From Photobacterium chitinilyticum (GTDB lineage: Bacteria; Pseudomonadota; Gammaproteobacteria; Enterobacterales; Vibrionaceae), in the NCBI RefSeq assembly GCF_004104355.1, contig NZ_RJLM01000003.1, forward strand, positions 186,001 to 250,000: a stretch of DNA of 64,000 bases, in the 5' to 3' direction. Below are positions 39,214 to 47,319 of this stretch, piece by piece (the stretch's first letter is position 1; the number at the start of each line of letters is the position of its first letter). Position numbers and translations under genes: made by a program. A model generated the notes under the pieces. That model searched no databases, was not told where the DNA came from, and was given only the letters and a program-made list of their open reading frames with translations.

Positions 39214-39231
39214 AAGCATGTAGTGTGCCAA
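39214..39231 (-). promoter_or_regulatory. Sigma-54 promoter of hydN-fdhF
   Basis: Read leftward: TTGGCACACTACATGCTT. GG and GC are exactly ten bases apart, as required, and it differs from the TGGCAC-N5-TTGCT consensus at one core position. It lies about 60 bases upstream of the hydN start, with TGTCGA dyads about 95-160 bases further upstream. Confidence 0.88.
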
Positions 39232-39280
39232 CAATATACAAATAACAATAAATATTGTAACCCACTAAAAACAAAAGGAT

Positions 39281-39312
39281 TAATAAGAAAAGCCCAGCTT
39301 ATACTGGGCTTT
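39281..39312 (-). terminator. Terminator of the hyc operon
   Basis: Leftward: AAAGCCCAG, loop TATAAG, CTGGGCTTT, followed by TCTTATT. The 9-bp stem lies about 70 bases past the hycI stop and upstream of the hydN promoter, separating the two FHL units. Confidence 0.85.
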
Positions 39313-39320
39313 GTATGAAT

Positions 39321-39373
39321 GTCGATACACAATGTCGACAGCTTTCGTCAAAAGTGTCGAAGAGTATCGACAC
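39321..39373. promoter_or_regulatory. Candidate FhlA upstream activating sites for hydN
   Basis: A cluster of TGTCGA half-sites: GTCGATAC, TGTCGACA (39333-39340) and a perfect dyad GTGTCGA-6-TCGACAC (39354-39373). The same hexamer occurs in the dyad upstream of hycB. Position, 90-160 bases upstream of a sigma-54 promoter, fits an enhancer site. Assignment to FhlA is inferred from context. Confidence 0.7.
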
Positions 39374-39379
39374 GTTTCG

Positions 39380-39868
39380 TCAGCAATGTTCGAAACTATC
39401 AGCGCCCTGCCAATCCGACAGCTTGGTATAGACTGCCGACACAGCCTCTTCCACCATCTCGGTCAGCGGAAATGAAAAGGCAACAATTGCGGGCTGAATT
39501 CCAACAAAGACCACCTCGGGAACAAAGGTTTTCAGCTCGTCAATCAAGAAACTCAGCGGCAGGCTGTGGGTCGATACCATGAACATATCGGCGATGGTAT
39601 CCGGATCGATAATCCGTACCGTTCCCGCCGTTTCACCGATATCCGCAGCATCAACCACCACCACACGTTCCGGCATCGCCGTGCGTATCAAGTGCAGACA
39701 ATCTTCGGGCATTGCCCCGCCTTCCATCACCTCCCAACCTGACACCGGCTGGTTTCTTAGCCTCTCGGCCAACAGCGGTCCTGCACCATCATCACCCATC
39801 ATGCTGTTACCCACGGTCAATACGATCTGTTTGCCCGTTGTTGCTGTTTGCATCTGAATATTGCTCAC
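39380..39868 (-). CDS. hycI: Hydrogenase C-terminal protease HycI
   Basis: A 162-residue maturation endopeptidase that removes the C-terminal extension of the HycE precursor after nickel insertion. Visible family features: TVGNSMMGDDGAGP near the N terminus (nickel-sensing Asp), VVDAADIG, and STHSLPLSFL with the conserved His. The GTG start overlaps the hycH TGA; an ATG five codons later is possible. Last gene of the hyc operon. Confidence 0.94.
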   Translation of the reverse strand: MSNIQMQTATTGKQIVLTVGNSMMGDDGAGPLLAERLRNQPVSGWEVMEGGAMPEDCLHLIRTAMPERVVVVDAADIGETAGTVRIIDPDTIADMFMVSTHSLPLSFLIDELKTFVPEVVFVGIQPAIVAFSFPLTEMVEEAVSAVYTKLSDWQGADSFEHC

Positions 39869-40314
39869 TGGCCACCTCGAATCATCATGTACATACTCGG
39901 TTCGTGGTAAATCGCCGTCAGAGCACGAATAAACCCCTTCGTCAGGCGCATAGACATTTCTGACTGTTCGTCGGATGAAATGGCATCAAAAGCACAAGCC
40001 AGCATATTAAGGTGATCCGGATAAATGGTGATTTCGCCGAACACCAGAAACCCCTGCATTTTCCGAAAGGCTTCACTGTCTTCGGGAAGCCCCTTAATCC
40101 ACGCCAAATATTCTTCACCACTGCACTCCAATACGGCATTCAGGCAGTCCACTACCCCAAGGTGATGACCAATAGCCAAACTGTAATACATGATCTGCCT
40201 GGCTTCTTCCGGCACATCGTAGCTTTCATCGACAAACTTACGACTCAGACTATAGAAATAGACATGCCCCTTGATATGACGTGACTGTGCCAGCTCAGTG
40301 AATGCCTCACTCAT
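39865..40314 (-). CDS. hycH: Formate hydrogenlyase maturation protein HycH
   Basis: A 149-residue soluble protein matching HycH in its operon position between hycG and hycI and in its sequence ([27 protein letters not shown]). HycH is needed for assembly of the formate hydrogenlyase large subunit; its biochemical role is poorly defined. Overlaps both neighbours. Confidence 0.88.
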   Translation of the reverse strand: MSEAFTELAQSRHIKGHVYFYSLSRKFVDESYDVPEEARQIMYYSLAIGHHLGVVDCLNAVLECSGEEYLAWIKGLPEDSEAFRKMQGFLVFGEITIYPDHLNMLACAFDAISSDEQSEMSMRLTKGFIRALTAIYHEPSMYMMIRGGQ

Positions 40315-41152
40315 CGGCCGTTACCTCACGCGGTTTCACCTTTTCTCCTGTGCTATTCGAGCAACCACTTAGCCCGGTCAATGCCTCCATGGTTTGACTC
40401 AGCAGAATATTGACGATTTCAGTTAAACGCGGATCATCTTTTTTAGTCAAATAAGCTGCTATCTTGCTGTCGACATTGTCAGCACTGCAGGTTGCCAGCA
40501 CATCCATGACTTCATCAGCAATACGTTGTCCTTGCACGTAACCAGCCAAGAGGCGGGCTTGGCGCTCAATCATCACCTTGATATCAAGCGGAATACCGGT
40601 ATGTTTCAGGCTCGCTTTCTGTACCTCTGGCTGATGGGTTTTGGCGTGAAGTTTTTGATCCAGCAGGCCTAGCGCCACAGCAAAACCGTAAATGGTTGCC
40701 GCGGGGGTTGGCGGGCAACCCGGAATATAGACATCGACAGGTACAATCTTGTCAGTCCCGCCCCACACGCAATACAAGTCGTGGAAAATACCGCCGTCGC
40801 AACCGCACGCCCCGTAAGACACTACAATTTTAGGATCCGGTGCAGCCTCGTAGGCACGAAGGGCCGGTGCGCGCATGGCGCGGGTAACGGCTCCCGTGAA
40901 CAAGAGGATATCGGCATGACGCGGAGAGGCGACAACCTTGATACCAAAGCGTTCGGTATCAAAAACCGGTGTTGTGGCTGCAAAAATTTCAATTTCGCAA
41001 CCATTACAACCTCCACAATCGACGCGGTAGACATAAGCCGAGCGACGGATTTGTTTAATCAGCGCATCTTTCAGTTGCTGACTGTTTGGCGCTTGAGCGA
41101 CAGGAACGGTTTGGGTATGCGCTGTTCCGACCAGCTGTTTGATACCTTTCAC
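40307..41152 (-). CDS. hycG: Hydrogenase small subunit HycG (NuoB-like)
   Basis: A 281-residue small subunit carrying the proximal 4Fe-4S cluster next to the NiFe site. Cluster ligands appear in [16 protein letters not shown] and IPGCPPTP. It is about 25 residues longer than E. coli HycG, mainly in the C-terminal region (ending in a Cys-Ser and Lys-rich tail). GTG start overlapping the hycF stop, then overlap with hycH. Confidence 0.94.
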   Translation of the reverse strand: MKGIKQLVGTAHTQTVPVAQAPNSQQLKDALIKQIRRSAYVYRVDCGGCNGCEIEIFAATTPVFDTERFGIKVVASPRHADILLFTGAVTRAMRAPALRAYEAAPDPKIVVSYGACGCDGGIFHDLYCVWGGTDKIVPVDVYIPGCPPTPAATIYGFAVALGLLDQKLHAKTHQPEVQKASLKHTGIPLDIKVMIERQARLLAGYVQGQRIADEVMDVLATCSADNVDSKIAAYLTKKDDPRLTEIVNILLSQTMEALTGLSGCSNSTGEKVKPREVTADE

Positions 41153-41697
41153 AATTCCTCCTCAAGATAACGTAGATGACTGATATTTTCGCTGTCGAGC
41201 ATATTATTACTGCGACGGCATTCCGGACAGGTTTCCAACTGCTGACGACGCAGCTTTAGCTGTTCCCCTGTTACCCCGCTTTGCGCCAGAGTATCTAACA
41301 CATACTCCAGTAATTTACGGGCCACAAACGGGCGTCCGCACTGACAGCAGTCGGCCAGACTGAACACCGCCTCTTCATACAGATCTTCTTTGCGCGTTAC
41401 CGCCAGCTCGAAATTCTGCGACAGCGTAATGGCCTTAGTAGGGCAAACCTCTTCACAGCGACCACAGTAAATACAGCGCGCCATTGACAGTTCCCAGCGG
41501 CGAGTCCCCGTTTTTACATCGGTTTCCATGATCAGGGCATTGGCAGGGCAGGCACGGGTACAGGCACCACAAGACAGGCACTGTTCGGCATCCAATTCGG
41601 GCTTACCGCGGAAATCTTCACAGACCTCAAGCGGGGCAAACGGGTACTTCTTCGTTGCCTCACCGGTTTTAATTACAGTTTTTAATAGCTTAAACAC
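41149..41697 (-). CDS. hycF: Hydrogenase ferredoxin subunit HycF (NuoI-like)
   Basis: A 182-residue protein with two 4Fe-4S motifs, [12 protein letters not shown] and [12 protein letters not shown], relaying electrons between HycB and the HycG/HycE core. A further CQCGRP and CPECR pair in the C-terminal half could hold another metal. GTG start 11 bases after the hycE stop. Confidence 0.93.
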   Translation of the reverse strand: MFKLLKTVIKTGEATKKYPFAPLEVCEDFRGKPELDAEQCLSCGACTRACPANALIMETDVKTGTRRWELSMARCIYCGRCEEVCPTKAITLSQNFELAVTRKEDLYEEAVFSLADCCQCGRPFVARKLLEYVLDTLAQSGVTGEQLKLRRQQLETCPECRRSNNMLDSENISHLRYLEEEL

Positions 41698-41708
41698 ATG
41701 GCCTCCTG

Positions 41709-43463
41709 CTACAGCTTGAATGGTGAGTGCTTGCGGTTAATGCTGTACTGCTCAATCGCTTTATACGGGATGGTTTTGCTGCGCTTTTTCTTGGTATCGA
41801 CAATGGTGACACGGTCGGTACAGGAGTAGCACGGATCAAGGCTACCGATGATCAGCGGAGCATCGGCAACGGTATTGCCGCGCAACATATAGCGTAACGT
41901 CGGCCAGTTGGCATAAGTTGCGGCACGGCAACGCCAACGGAATAGTTTCTGGTTATCACCCGTCATACTCCAGTGAACGTTCTCGCCACGCGGTGCTTCG
42001 GTAAAGCCAAGCGCAAACTTGTTCGGCACGTAATCAAACCCTTCAGTCAAAATCGCCCCAGCAGGCAGGTGATCAAGGCCATATTCGACAATATTCAATG
42101 AATCAAAAACTTCGCCGATCCGTACCATCACACGCGACTGAACATCACCGTTTTCCATGCTCTGCAGTTCAAAAGGGACATCACCGTAAGATTCCAGCGA
42201 CTGGCCGTGGACAATACGCGCATCACGCTTAAAACCACTGGCACGAATGAGCGGGCCTACCGGGCTAAAGTCACGGGCAATATCTTTGGCAAGAATACCG
42301 ACCCCGGCAATACGACTCTCGATATTGGGGGTGGCAAGCAGTACATCGACTAATTCAGAAAAGGTCTTACGTACTTCGCGTACTAATGCGATACCTTTTA
42401 GGCGCTGGTCTTTTAAGAAATCACGACGAACACCGCCAATGAGGTTCATCCCGTAAGTCTTACGGGCGCCGGTGAGCAGTTCAGCCAGTTCCATGGTCTT
42501 TTCACGGACGCGGAAAAACTGCATAAACCCCGAATCAAAACCGACAAAGTGGCTCGACAGACCGATATTAAGCAAGTGGCTATGCAGACGTTCCACTTCA
42601 AGTAACACGGTCCGGATCATCTTGGCGCGAAACGGTACATCGACCGACAAGGCGTTCTCGATCGTATTGCTGTAACCGACGCTATGCGTAAAACCACAAA
42701 TGCCGCAGACCCGATCAGTTAACTGGGCGACTTCCTGGTAACCCATGCGGGTCTCTGCCAGTTTTTCCATCCCGCGGTGAACATAGAACATCCGGTAATC
42801 GGCATCGACAATGTCTTCGCCGTCAACAAATAGGCGGAAGTGTCCAGGCTCATCTGACGTAATATGCAACGGGCCTACCGGCACAATACGGTTACTGTCA
42901 TTACCCAACTGGTTGTCAAACTGATAGGTTTCGGTCTCTGAGGTTGGTTGCGGACGCTGACGGTAATCCATCGCATCTTTACGTAAAGGGTGAAGATCTT
43001 CAGGCCAATCATCAGGCAATACCAAACGACGTTCATCTGGCAACCCGACCGGATGCAAACCGTACATATCACGGACTTCACGCTCGCCCCACACGGCAGC
43101 AGGGATCGTCGGTGTCACCGAAACAAACTCCTGGCAGTCCGCATCAACCAAGACTTTTACGGTTACCCAGCTTTTTACTTCACCTTCCATAGAAAGTGAA
43201 TGATAAACCGCAAAATGCCCATTCAAGCTGCGTTCATCGTTACCAAACGTTACGGCTAGCCAGCCGCCCTGATCGTAATAAAGCCATTTCATGACTTCGA
43301 CCAACGCCGTCATTTTGACCGTTATTGTCACCTGGTTTTCAGTCTGCCACTCTTCATCAATAATGGCTGACGGGAAGAAGTGATTGACGCCATCGACATA
43401 CTGTTTACCAATCCGACCCTGTTGTGGCTTGGTGCTATATAGTTCAACTGTATTGTTTGTCAT
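41709..43463 (-). CDS. hycE: NiFe-hydrogenase large subunit HycE
   Basis: A 584-residue group 4 hydrogenase catalytic subunit that reduces protons to H2. The N-terminal third is a fused NuoC-like 30-kDa domain; the rest is NuoD-like. NiFe ligands lie in RVCGICGFTHS and DPCYSCTDR. A 33-residue tail after that Arg matches the HycE extension cut off by HycI. Together with HycG it forms the active core at the cytoplasmic face of the HycCD membrane arm. Confidence 0.96.
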   Translation of the reverse strand: MTNNTVELYSTKPQQGRIGKQYVDGVNHFFPSAIIDEEWQTENQVTITVKMTALVEVMKWLYYDQGGWLAVTFGNDERSLNGHFAVYHSLSMEGEVKSWVTVKVLVDADCQEFVSVTPTIPAAVWGEREVRDMYGLHPVGLPDERRLVLPDDWPEDLHPLRKDAMDYRQRPQPTSETETYQFDNQLGNDSNRIVPVGPLHITSDEPGHFRLFVDGEDIVDADYRMFYVHRGMEKLAETRMGYQEVAQLTDRVCGICGFTHSVGYSNTIENALSVDVPFRAKMIRTVLLEVERLHSHLLNIGLSSHFVGFDSGFMQFFRVREKTMELAELLTGARKTYGMNLIGGVRRDFLKDQRLKGIALVREVRKTFSELVDVLLATPNIESRIAGVGILAKDIARDFSPVGPLIRASGFKRDARIVHGQSLESYGDVPFELQSMENGDVQSRVMVRIGEVFDSLNIVEYGLDHLPAGAILTEGFDYVPNKFALGFTEAPRGENVHWSMTGDNQKLFRWRCRAATYANWPTLRYMLRGNTVADAPLIIGSLDPCYSCTDRVTIVDTKKKRSKTIPYKAIEQYSINRKHSPFKL

Positions 43464-43472
43464 TACCGTTAC

Positions 43473-44426
43473 TTACCAACCAAAAATTAAAAATACCAGC
43501 GCCAATACGGCCACCAGGAAAGCAGGAAAAATTGCGCGGTGAATTTTCATGAAACGAAAACGTGCCATGGTGTTTTCGGCAATACCGGCAATCAGGAACA
43601 CCACCAGCAATTTAATGAATAAGATAACGAAGGCAGCAAACAAGCCGTCAGCATTCAAACTCGCCGCTTTTCCCCAAGGAATGAAAATAGCCAAAAATAG
43701 CTGAGCAACAACAAGTTGTTTGAGGCCAAGGCCCAGCTTTACCATCGCCAGACTGGCACCAGAGTATTCCGTCACCGGTCCTTCCTGCAGTTCCTGTTCG
43801 GCTTCTGCACTGTCAAACGGCAACTTGCCCATCTCAATAAACAACGCAAACGCACAGATAACACCGGCCAAGATAATCGTTAGCGGTTGGTGCCACGGGG
43901 TAGTTGCCAGCGCATGACTGATATAACCCAAGTCAGTTGTCCCGACTGCCAGTGCCACCACCACAATCGTCAGGATCAAAATAGGTTCTACCAGAATGCC
44001 GAGGGTGAGTTCCCGGCTGCTGCCCAATCCGCCAAACATACTGTTGGAATCAATACCCGCCAGCGCAAAGAAGAAACGAAAAATCGCCAGCAAATAGATA
44101 TCGGTAATAATGTCGCCTGAAATAGGAAACGGAGATACCTGAGTCACGGTTGGCAGTGCCATGCCAATGAGTAGCATGGTGACAATTAACACCCACGGCA
44201 TGATCCAGAAGATAAACCCGGCATTGGAGGGAGCAACAGACTGGCGACGGAGTAACTTGGCAATATCGCGATAATCCTGCAAAATCCCCGGCCCTTTGCG
44301 CGAGTGAATTTTGGCGCGAAGTACCCGAGAGAACCCGGAGGCTAACGGCGCAAACATTAACATGAGCATTGCTTGTGCGACGGCCAACACAATCCAGCCG
44401 GAAGCTGGCATTTCAAGTGGAGACAT
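43473..44426 (-). CDS. hycD: Membrane subunit HycD (NuoH-like)
   Basis: About 317 residues with eight or so hydrophobic helices, including the NuoH-type loop KIHSRKGPGILQDYRDIAKLLRR and the acidic EMGKLPFDSAEAEQELQEGP segment. It anchors the hydrogenase core to the membrane arm. The ATG giving MSPLEMP is chosen over a TTG two codons upstream; it lies two bases past the hycC stop. Confidence 0.93.
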   Translation of the reverse strand: MSPLEMPASGWIVLAVAQAMLMLMFAPLASGFSRVLRAKIHSRKGPGILQDYRDIAKLLRRQSVAPSNAGFIFWIMPWVLIVTMLLIGMALPTVTQVSPFPISGDIITDIYLLAIFRFFFALAGIDSNSMFGGLGSSRELTLGILVEPILILTIVVVALAVGTTDLGYISHALATTPWHQPLTIILAGVICAFALFIEMGKLPFDSAEAEQELQEGPVTEYSGASLAMVKLGLGLKQLVVAQLFLAIFIPWGKAASLNADGLFAAFVILFIKLLVVFLIAGIAENTMARFRFMKIHRAIFPAFLVAVLALVFLIFGW

Positions 44427-44428
44427 GA

Positions 44429-46378
44429 TCAACTCACTCCTGACATGAAGGGAAAGAACAACACGACAAATAACGCGACGGTGCTACACAAGAAATGGAC
44501 TTTACGGCTATCAAGACCATTATCTTCTACGCTCTGGCTACCATCGGTGGTTAGGCAAAGACGCGGCAGTATGTAGCGTTCAGTCAACGATTGCTGAGGA
44601 CGGTTGTTATAAATGAAACCAAACATATGGCGCATCGGGCGAGTGACACCTGACGCAGAAACAGTCATACGGTGCTCGTACTGGTAACCACAGGCCCAAG
44701 GGTCGCCTTGTTGACGATTAGCCAATCGACGCTGACGGAAGGCATATAGCAAAGTCGCCGGCACCAAGGTCAGCAGGGTCAGCGCAATCGCAATGACGGG
44801 CGTCGATAGAATTGCCTGATCGGCAACAGCAGGATAAACCGCCATACCGTTCACGACGGTAACAGGCGCAATATGCAAGATTGAGGAGGCAATCGCTGAG
44901 AAATATGGCGCAATCCATGGCGAGCCGATACCCAGCACAATACACAGCACCGCGAGAGCCGATGTCGCCGTTACCATTGCAGGCCCAACCTCGCGGGTGT
45001 TCGCCGCTTGCTCCGTTTTAGGTGCACCGGCAAAACAGATACCGTAAACCTTGACGAAACACATACAGGCCAACGCCCCGGTTAACGCCAGCATTACCAT
45101 GCCAAAAGGCCCTGCCAGCAGATTGGCTACGCTGCCGGTTTTTCCGAGGCTAAATAGCGACTGATAAATAAACCATTCAGAGACAAAACCATTCAGCGGA
45201 GGTAATGCACAGATAGCCAAGGTACCGATTAGGAATGTAATAGCGGTTTTTGGCATGGTTTTGCCCAAACCGCCCATCTTGTCCATGTCTTTGGTGTGCA
45301 TCCGATAGACAATAGAGCCGGAACCAAGACACAACAGACCTTTGAATACCGCGTGGTTCAGCAAGTGGTACAGACCGCCCAGCAACCCCAGCAACGCCAA
45401 GGTCGGATGATGAGAAGCGATCCCTATCATGCTCACCCCGACACCAATTAAAATGATGCCGATATTTTCGATCGTGTGATAAGCAAGCAAGCGCTTGATG
45501 TCATGCTCAGCAAGGGCATACATAACCCCGAGAACAGAAGACAGGGCACCAAAGATCAGTACCAGAAAGCCCCACCACATCTGGGTTGCGCCAAGAAATA
45601 GCACACCAACTTTTAAAATGCCGTAAATACCGATTTTCACCATGACGCAAGAGATCAACGTCGAACAATACGAAGGGGCAATCGGATAAGCTTTTGCCAA
45701 CCAACCATGAAAACCAATACTGGCGGCTTTAATCCCAAAGCCGGCCAACGCCAATAAAAACACCAGTGATGCCGTGGTGCCGGTAACAGGATTATGGCTA
45801 AACGCACTGAAGTCATAACTGTTGGCATGCAGCGCTAAAATCAAAAATGCAGCCATGATCAACACACTTGCTACATGGTCGGCAATAAAATACTGCAAGC
45901 CTGCTTTCTTGCTTGAGACGCTGCCGTCACTGATAACAATCAGCCAAGAAGCCAGTGAAATGATCTCCATAAACACGATAAAGACCATTACATTGGCTGA
46001 CACCACCAAAGCTGTCATCGCGGCGGCAAAAACGTTGAACAGAATATTGATTTTCCAACCGCCTTTACCTAAATATTCTTTAAGGTAATTGATGGAGTAG
46101 ACAGAAGCCGCCATGGTCACGATAGATATCACTACCACCATCAAGGCAGACAACATGTCCATATTCACAACACGACCCGCTGCGGCAGCGGCATCTGCCG
46201 AGCCATAACCACAAACAATAGTGGTTAGGCCTGCAAGCATGCCAAATAACCCACCAAAGGCACTGATCACCCCTGCAATACGCAAGCTATCTTGTTCCTG
46301 CTTGCGCCCCACCAGCGATACTAGCGCGGCAATGCCATAACAAACCAAGGCAAATAGAACTAAAACTAACGGATTCAT
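44429..46378 (-). CDS. hycC: Antiporter-like membrane subunit HycC (HyfB-like)
   Basis: A 649-residue Mrp/NuoL-type membrane protein with many helices. Features include SWLIVISDG, ALAEHDIKRLLAYHTIENIG and HHLLNH-like YHLLNHAVFKGL, where Lys and His sit in putative proton paths. The sequence reads closer to E. coli HyfB than HycC, yet no separate HyfD, HyfE or HyfF gene is present, so the membrane arm is the small Hyc type. The start is the ATG overlapping the hycB TGA; an upstream in-frame extension falls in hycB and is rejected. Confidence 0.93.
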   Translation of the reverse strand: MNPLVLVLFALVCYGIAALVSLVGRKQEQDSLRIAGVISAFGGLFGMLAGLTTIVCGYGSADAAAAAGRVVNMDMLSALMVVVISIVTMAASVYSINYLKEYLGKGGWKINILFNVFAAAMTALVVSANVMVFIVFMEIISLASWLIVISDGSVSSKKAGLQYFIADHVASVLIMAAFLILALHANSYDFSAFSHNPVTGTTASLVFLLALAGFGIKAASIGFHGWLAKAYPIAPSYCSTLISCVMVKIGIYGILKVGVLFLGATQMWWGFLVLIFGALSSVLGVMYALAEHDIKRLLAYHTIENIGIILIGVGVSMIGIASHHPTLALLGLLGGLYHLLNHAVFKGLLCLGSGSIVYRMHTKDMDKMGGLGKTMPKTAITFLIGTLAICALPPLNGFVSEWFIYQSLFSLGKTGSVANLLAGPFGMVMLALTGALACMCFVKVYGICFAGAPKTEQAANTREVGPAMVTATSALAVLCIVLGIGSPWIAPYFSAIASSILHIAPVTVVNGMAVYPAVADQAILSTPVIAIALTLLTLVPATLLYAFRQRRLANRQQGDPWACGYQYEHRMTVSASGVTRPMRHMFGFIYNNRPQQSLTERYILPRLCLTTDGSQSVEDNGLDSRKVHFLCSTVALFVVLFFPFMSGVS

Positions 46379-46989
46379 TGTGTTACGGCTCCATCTTTCA
46401 CTGATGCAGAACTTTCTGCTGCACATTGGCGTTTCGCCTGACGTGCTTTGGTCACACTCACCTCATCGACCACCACCAGCGCCTGAGTCGGGCAGACCTC
46501 GACACAGGCTGGGCCATCTTCACGAAAACCACACAAATCGCATTTCACGGCAATGCTTTTCACCCCGGGCTCCCAGGCCAGAATGTCTTGCCCGAACGTA
46601 CTGGGTACCGAAGTGGATGGATTACTGGAGCGAGGAGTAGAGGGGATAAAAGTATCGTAGCTATTTGCCATCGCCACGGGACGACTACCATCAAAGGCTA
46701 TCGCACCAAACGGGCAGGCAACCGCACACAACGTACAGCCAACACACAGGGTCTCGTTGAGTAAAACCCGGTCACCTTCTTTGGTAATGGCCTGAACAGG
46801 ACATACCTTGGCACAGGGGGCATCTTCACAGTGACGGCACATAACAGGTGCTGTCGCATCCTCATGCTTAATCACCGTCAGCCGAGGATGGCTTTGCAGA
46901 CCTTCTTTCTTATGTACTGTTGAGCACGCTGCCATGCAGGTACCACAGCCAATACACTTCATAGGATCTGCAATTACAAAGCTTTTCAT
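46375..46989 (-). CDS. hycB: Electron-transfer subunit HycB
   Basis: A 204-residue protein with four 4Fe-4S motifs (CIGCGTCMAAC, CRHCEDAPCAKVCP, CVGCTLCAVACP, CDLCGFREDGPACVEVCP). HycB carries electrons from FdhF to the hydrogenase. The start is the ATG of MKSFVIADP with AGGA upstream; 19 further open codons run into the promoter. First gene of the operon hycBCDEFGHI; no hycA-like regulator gene is present. Confidence 0.95.
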   Translation of the reverse strand: MKSFVIADPMKCIGCGTCMAACSTVHKKEGLQSHPRLTVIKHEDATAPVMCRHCEDAPCAKVCPVQAITKEGDRVLLNETLCVGCTLCAVACPFGAIAFDGSRPVAMANSYDTFIPSTPRSSNPSTSVPSTFGQDILAWEPGVKSIAVKCDLCGFREDGPACVEVCPTQALVVVDEVSVTKARQAKRQCAAESSASVKDGAVTQ

Positions 46990-47022
46990 GACATTCCTAG
47001 TCAATTGCAAAACCCTGCAAAT

Positions 47023-47038
47023 AGCAAAGAGTGTGCCA
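47023..47038 (-). promoter_or_regulatory. Sigma-54 promoter of the hyc operon
   Basis: Leftward: TGGCACACTCTTTGCT, a full consensus match with GG and GC ten bases apart, about 35 bases upstream of the hycB ATG. Confidence 0.93.
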
Positions 47039-47126
47039 TTAATCACACTTTTATTTTTAGTGTTATTTATCAGCAGGTTAAATTCAAAGTAGACAGAAAA
47101 TTAGATACAACTCATTATCAACCAAT

Positions 47127-47178
47127 TGTCATCGACACTACTATCGTCAATCAATATCGACAATAGTGTCGAATGACA
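47127..47178. promoter_or_regulatory. Candidate FhlA upstream activating site for hyc
   Basis: A long dyad: TGTCATCGACACTA (47127-47140) and TAGTGTCGAATGACA (47164-47178), complementary except for one extra base, around a 23-base spacer that holds another TCGACA. It is about 90-150 bases upstream of the hyc sigma-54 promoter and shares the TGTCGA hexamer with the hydN site. Binding by FhlA is inferred. Confidence 0.78.
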
Positions 47179-47222
47179 GCCGTCCCCCAGCAAAAACGCT
47201 TTTTACAGTAGGTACTTTTCAC

Positions 47223-47257
47223 AAAAAAAGCGGGGGACACAACCTTGTGTCCCCCGC
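47223..47257 (-). terminator. Terminator of the sel operon
   Basis: Leftward: GCGGGGGACACAA, loop GG, TTGTGTCCCCCGC, then seven T. A perfect 13-bp stem 60 bases past the selB stop. Confidence 0.95.
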
Positions 47258-47319
47258 CTTTCCCAACAATATTTTTCCAATTTGTTCGCGACCTTTTCCG
47301 GGCTTTTATCAGTTTCGGT

